Origin: Geobacteraceae bacterium
GTDB taxonomy: Bacteria > Desulfobacterota > Desulfuromonadia > Desulfuromonadales > Geopsychrobacteraceae
Assembly: GCA_027064785.1 (NCBI GenBank)
Contig: JAMOPE010000350.1
Location: forward strand, 1 to 8,407
Direction of reading: 5' to 3'
Length of the DNA: 8,407 nt
Position numbers and translations under genes: made by a program. The first letter of the stretch is position 1. Each line of letters opens with the position of its first letter. The notes under the pieces are model-generated. The model was given only the letters and a program-made list of their open reading frames with translations. It was not told the origin of the DNA and ran no database searches. Shown here in pieces: positions 5,241-8,407 of this stretch.

Positions 5241-6076
5241 GAATGACTTATTCCAACCATCTTTTGCGGCCAGTCGGTGCAGATAAAAGTCACTCCGGCA
5301 GCGATGAACTCTTTTGCCCGATCAAGGTCATTAACTGTCCAGAGATTCACCGGCATCCCGGCAGAAACCAGTTCACGAACCTGATCGACAGAGGTTATTG
5401 ACTGATCAGGATGGTAAGCATCAGCATCCAGACTGCGCAGATATTCGAGCAAGTTCTCCGGATGTTTCTTTTCAACCAGTGCTGCGATAGTCACATCCGG
5501 ATTCAGTTGTTTCACCTGACGAAGATAATTGTGATTGAACGAGGAAACCAGGACCAACTCTTCTGTTTCCGATTTTTTAAGACAATCAAGGACTTTCCCG
5601 ACAATCTGGCTGTCGGCAGCCGTTCCACTCTGATCTTTGATTTCAAGGTTCAGGGGGAAATTATAGTGACGGCAATACTCGAGAATATCGCCCAACCGGG
5701 GAATTTTCTGCTCTTTGATTTCGGGAAACAATTCTTCAGAAACTTCGCCAGAAGTAACTGTTTTAAACGGATCGGCAGAGAGAAACCACGATCCCGCATC
5801 AAGTGTGGACAATTCATCAGCGGTAAAATTGGTCACCTTCAAGGAGCGGTTGATGAACTCGGGATGATCGACAACATCGGTCGTTCGTTCCAGAGTTGTA
5901 TCGTGAAACAGCACCAGTTCACCATCAGCGGTCAGTTGGACATCGGTTTCCCACAAATCAGAACCGCAGCGGTGCGCCTGTTCCATCGCCAACCAAGTGT
6001 TTTCCGGAGCAATCGAACGGGCACCGCGATGGGCACAGATCAACCCATTTATAGTGAATAAATCAAAAAAACACAC
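5237..6076 (-). CDS. Glycerophosphodiester phosphodiesterase (GDPD family), cytoplasmic
   Basis: This enzyme hydrolyses glycerophosphodiesters such as glycerophosphocholine or glycerophosphoethanolamine to glycerol 3-phosphate and the free alcohol. The 279-residue protein shows the GDPD TIM-barrel motifs in order: AHRGA (His16, Arg17) with APENT; WETDVQLTADG with metal ligands Glu43 and Asp45; LFHDTTLERTT with His58; NLEIK at 143-147; and NLWTVND near 244-250, close to the end. There is no signal peptide, so it acts in the cytoplasm. The start is GTG (6074-6076), chosen because GAGGA lies about 7 bp upstream; an in-frame TTG 11 codons later would give a shorter, more typical N-terminus but has no such site. 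It begins 24 bp after the second BMC shell gene, implying the same transcript. It may feed the compartment pathway, or may serve general phospholipid turnover. Confidence 0.93.
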   Translation of the reverse strand: MCFFDLFTINGLICAHRGARSIAPENTWLAMEQAHRCGSDLWETDVQLTADGELVLFHDTTLERTTDVVDHPEFINRSLKVTNFTADELSTLDAGSWFLSADPFKTVTSGEVSEELFPEIKEQKIPRLGDILEYCRHYNFPLNLEIKDQSGTAADSQIVGKVLDCLKKSETEELVLVSSFNHNYLRQVKQLNPDVTIAALVEKKHPENLLEYLRSLDADAYHPDQSITSVDQVRELVSAGMPVNLWTVNDLDRAKEFIAAGVTFICTDWPQKMVGISHS

Positions 6077-6100
6077 AAGACGTCCTCAGCAATAAAAAAA

Positions 6101-6655
6101 TCAGCGCAACCGCCCCAGCAGCGTATCAAGAACGGCATCATCGGGAGAGGGAATCACTACCGTCTCAAGGATATAACGATCGTGGGCTGTCTCCGCTGCA
6201 GCGACCGCTTCTTCGACCTCGGCAACATCACCGTGAAGGATAAAGTACGATTTTCCCGAAATCCCCGAGCCGATGACAAATTTGGCCAGATGGGTCGCCG
6301 TCTTTTTCAACGCCTGATCGGCGGCAATCACCCCGGTTGAAACGGTTTTGCATTCTACCACCCCGATGGCATCACCGGGTGGGATATCACGCCCCTTGCC
6401 GACACCATGCAACAGGTCGGGATGAACATTGGATATCACAAACTGACCGACCAGAGAATACTCTGATGCTTCGGCACAGGCAACTGCTGTTTCAACCGCT
6501 GAACGCTCGCCTGAAATCTGGATAAAAAACCGCCCGGCACAGATTGTCGATGCCCGAAGCAGTTTAATATCGGCCGCCTTGACCATTTGATCAGCAAGAA
6601 AAATCCCCGCTGCAATGGTCCGGCTTTCCACCAAACCCAACGTATCAAGAGACAT
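6101..6655 (-). CDS. Tandem-BMC-domain microcompartment shell protein, PduT-like (second copy)
   Basis: This trimer-forming shell protein of a bacterial microcompartment has 184 residues, the size of Salmonella PduT. Two BMC folds are visible: residues about 4-85 (TLGLVESRTIAAGIFLADQM) and about 95-178 (AIGVVECKTVSTGVIAADQA). The pore segment of domain 1 reads STICAGRF with Cys39, in the place of PduT Cys38, which is reported to hold a [4Fe-4S] cluster at the trimer centre. Domain 2 has SGISGKSYF at the equivalent place, without Cys. The ATG (6653-6655) follows GAGGA by 7 bp. It is 17 bp after its paralogue and 24 bp before GDPD. It is clearly diverged from the first copy, so it is probably a functional variant for mixed or separate pores and not a recent duplicate. 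Confidence 0.93.
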   Translation of the reverse strand: MSLDTLGLVESRTIAAGIFLADQMVKAADIKLLRASTICAGRFFIQISGERSAVETAVACAEASEYSLVGQFVISNVHPDLLHGVGKGRDIPPGDAIGVVECKTVSTGVIAADQALKKTATHLAKFVIGSGISGKSYFILHGDVAEVEEAVAAAETAHDRYILETVVIPSPDDAVLDTLLGRLR

Positions 6656-6672
6656 AGCAATTCCTCATCAGA

Positions 6673-7218
6673 TCAAACCATTTCATCCAGCAGTTCCGGA
6701 CGGGCATTGGGGATCACCACCTTGTTGACCAGCATTCCCTTTTCACCAATTTTCTGTGCTCCCGCCTCAACGGCACTGGTCACTGCAGCAACATCACCGG
6801 TCAGGGTGCAGAAAGCTTTCCCCCCCAAAGCCATTGCCAGCCGCAGCTCGATCATTTTGACATCGGCAGCCTTGCACGCTTCATCAGCCCCTTCGATCAA
6901 TGATGCCACCGAAAACGATTCGAGGATACCAAGGGCTTCAAGTTCCGGGGGAGCATTGGTGCCGTTCAGAGCCGGAAAAATATCGGGATGGACACTGGGA
7001 ATCACAAAAGTATCGATAATTGCGTCGGCCTGTTCCTCTTCGACAACATCAACCGCCGCCTGAATCGAGGCAACATCACCACCGATCAGAACCATATATT
7101 TACCGGCGCAAATCGTCCGCGACAGGATCAGGTCGATGGCCGATGTTTTCAGCATCATATCTGCAGACTGCATCCCCGCAGCAACACTGGAAAGCTCAAT
7201 CAAGCCGATAGCACTCAT
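6673..7218 (-). CDS. pduT: Tandem-BMC-domain microcompartment shell protein, PduT-like (first copy)
   Basis: This 181-residue tandem-BMC shell protein is close to PduT throughout: AIGLIELSSVAAGMQSADMM at the start, then SRTICAGKYMVLIGGDV, with Cys37 aligning to the PduT cluster-binding Cys38. The linker VHPDIFPALNG has the same form as PduT. The second domain is EALGILESFSVASLIEGADE, followed by MALGGKAFCTLTGDV. Such proteins form trimers of pseudohexameric shape in the compartment facet, and the central Fe-S cluster is thought to pass electrons across the shell. The ATG (7216-7218) has GGAGGA 5 bp upstream and comes 12 bp after the stop of a PduS-like gene, its known partner in the Pdu system. 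The symbol refers to similarity; the compartment's substrate cannot be told from this gene. Confidence 0.94.
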   Translation of the reverse strand: MSAIGLIELSSVAAGMQSADMMLKTSAIDLILSRTICAGKYMVLIGGDVASIQAAVDVVEEEQADAIIDTFVIPSVHPDIFPALNGTNAPPELEALGILESFSVASLIEGADEACKAADVKMIELRLAMALGGKAFCTLTGDVAAVTSAVEAGAQKIGEKGMLVNKVVIPNARPELLDEMV

Positions 7219-7230
7219 TTATTCCTCCGA

Positions 7231-8407
7231 TCAAGCCACACTGCGGGCGGCGATAGTAACAGACTGATCTGTGATTTTAATAATTTCTCCAGCGACAGAG
7301 GCATGGATCGCAGCCCCGAGACTCCCGCCGGGGACGTCTGCCAACAGGTCACCAAGTGCGACCACTGTTCCAACAGAGACAACCGGTTGAGCCGGAGCAC
7401 CGATGTGCTGTTGTAGTGGAATCCGCACCTCAACTGGAGCAGGAACGGCAGTGACAAATGGCGTTGGGACTTCATACTTTGCAATCCGCAACCGCCGTAG
7501 CAATGCCTTTGTCGGGACCCGGCGATACTCTTTCATCGCGTGAATTTGCGGTGGTTTGCTCTGCTGATAGCTCTGACCCGTTTCGCGCATCGTCACTTTC
7601 GCCTGATCACACGCCTCACGTGGATAAAGCCCTTCGGGACATGAATAGAGGGTACACAGCCCGCAGGAACAACAATAGGTCGCGAAATTATTCCAGAACC
7701 CTTCACCACTGGTGGTAAATCCGAGAGACCTCATCACCTTGTGGGGTTGGACATCGTAACCAAGGAGATAACGCGGACACGCCTCGGTACACATGGAGCA
7801 CTGGTCACACGCCGACTTGCCAATCCGGTTCATCTGAGTCGTGGAGCGGGTTTTCCGTTTTACCAGATAGTGATCGCTCGGCAGGACAATCAGGCCGGCA
7901 CAGGTCTTTGTCACCACATCATCGAGGTCAGTACTGATTCCTCCCATCAGAATACCGCTGACCAGTAAGACAAAATCGTCTGTCGTCGTTCCAGCAGCAA
8001 AATCGAGCAATTCACGATAAGTGGTCCCGATAGGCACCAGAAAAGATTTCGGCTCCTTCACCAGCCCGGTTACGCTGACATTTTTATGGGTCACGGGTTG
8101 GTCATCCAGAGCAGCACTGATATTGAACAGCGTTTCGACATTGCACACCACACAGCCGACATCGAGGGGGATTCCCCCAGGCGGGATCAGCCGACCGGTT
8201 GCCATCTGGACTAATTCGTATTCATCACCTGCAGGGTAGAAATCCCCCAACTCAAGGAGTTCAATCCCCGTCCCGGCGAGTGTCTGAGAAAATGCCTCTA
8301 TCGCCTGACGGTTCTTCTTTTTAATCCCGACAATTCCCCTGGTCGCACCCGTCGCCGTCATCATCGCCTGAAGTCCGCGCAAAATCGCGGCGCTGTCACG
8401 CATCATC
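7231..8407 (-). CDS. pduS: PduS-like (RnfC-like) Fe-S flavoprotein, microcompartment electron carrier, N-terminus off the window
   Basis: About 391 residues are present; by comparison with PduS (about 450) roughly 60 N-terminal residues, including the glycine-rich nucleotide-binding start, lie beyond the right edge. PduS is a flavin and Fe-S protein implicated in cobalamin reduction or electron supply inside the 1,2-propanediol compartment. Seen here, counting from the ATG at 8404-8406: the RnfC/Nqo1-like core (TGATRGIVGIKKK; YPAGDEYELVQ; IPPGGIPLDVGCVVCNVETL), a soluble-ligand-binding-like part (SVTGLVKEPKSFLVPIGT), then two 4Fe-4S motifs. These are Cys200/203/206/210 (CDQCSMCTEACPRYLLGYDV) and Cys245/248/251/256 (CCSCGLCTLYSCPEGLYP). 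A C-terminal barrel-sandwich domain (about 318-391) ends the protein. The order SLBB-ferredoxin-barrel fits PduS better than RnfC, whose barrel is N-terminal. It sits 12 bp before the PduT-like gene. Confidence 0.93.
   Translation of the reverse strand, partial: MMRDSAAILRGLQAMMTATGATRGIVGIKKKNRQAIEAFSQTLAGTGIELLELGDFYPAGDEYELVQMATGRLIPPGGIPLDVGCVVCNVETLFNISAALDDQPVTHKNVSVTGLVKEPKSFLVPIGTTYRELLDFAAGTTTDDFVLLVSGILMGGISTDLDDVVTKTCAGLIVLPSDHYLVKRKTRSTTQMNRIGKSACDQCSMCTEACPRYLLGYDVQPHKVMRSLGFTTSGEGFWNNFATYCCSCGLCTLYSCPEGLYPREACDQAKVTMRETGQSYQQSKPPQIHAMKEYRRVPTKALLRRLRIAKYEVPTPFVTAVPAPVEVRIPLQQHIGAPAQPVVSVGTVVALGDLLADVPGGSLGAAIHASVAGEIIKITDQSVTIAARSVA

Noticed and set aside
5229..5241. Palindrome CTTGAATTTCAAG at the end of GDPD as a terminator
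   Set aside because: The stem is only 6 bp, AT-rich, has a one-base centre and no T-run; it overlaps the GDPD stop and the candidate tadA promoter.
5411..6061. 216-codon plus-strand open frame
   Set aside because: It lies wholly antisense to the GDPD gene, whose motifs are complete, and its product resembles no family I know.
6587..7063. 158-codon plus-strand open frame
   Set aside because: It is antisense to the two BMC shell genes; the Ser/Ala-rich product is a typical shadow frame.

Overview
The window suggests a Gram-negative bacterium of mid GC content. It carries an AcrA/AcrB-type tripartite efflux system whose adaptor is a lipoprotein, a CCA-encoding tRNA gene, and the end of a bacterial microcompartment (BMC) operon. 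The protein styles fit Desulfobacterota (for example Desulfuromonadales) or a related proteobacterial lineage. That placement is inference only, since nothing here is a taxonomic marker. Every gene I can support lies on the minus strand, so transcription runs from right to left.

Right end (8407 to about 5237): a BMC operon segment. It starts inside a PduS/RnfC-like iron-sulfur flavoprotein whose N-terminus is off the window. Two tandem-domain PduT-like shell proteins follow, then a cytoplasmic glycerophosphodiester phosphodiesterase (GDPD). Gaps are 12, 17 and 24 bp, so these four genes are almost certainly one transcript. PduS and PduT homologues are thought to pass electrons into the compartment. 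GDPD could supply the alcohol (choline, ethanolamine or glycerol) that such compartments consume. The signature enzyme lies off the right edge.

Middle (5240 to 4336): tadA, the tRNA A34 deaminase, probably with its own promoter overlapping the GDPD stop. Four bases after its stop comes tRNA-Ser(CGA) with an intrinsic terminator. Beyond the terminator is the most unusual part of the window. A 68-bp piece made of the tRNA 3' end plus its terminator is repeated exactly 184 bp downstream. Between the two copies is a 116-bp insert that can fold into an ordered set of hairpins closed by a 10-bp helix, and that helix is itself built from tRNA T-arm sequence.

Centre-left (4335 to 2524): about 225 bp of AT-richer DNA that may hold a decayed reading frame, then a complete hipBA-type toxin-antitoxin pair with a 4-bp overlap. 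An extended -10 promoter and an imperfect inverted repeat lie upstream of hipB.

Left end (2431 to 1): a self-regulated efflux module consisting of a TetR-family repressor, an AcrA-like adaptor lipoprotein and the first 110 codons of an AcrB-like RND pump. Dyads sharing a TGAATG/CATTCA core lie at the start points of both the repressor promoter and the promoter in front of the adaptor, which suggests one repressor controls both.
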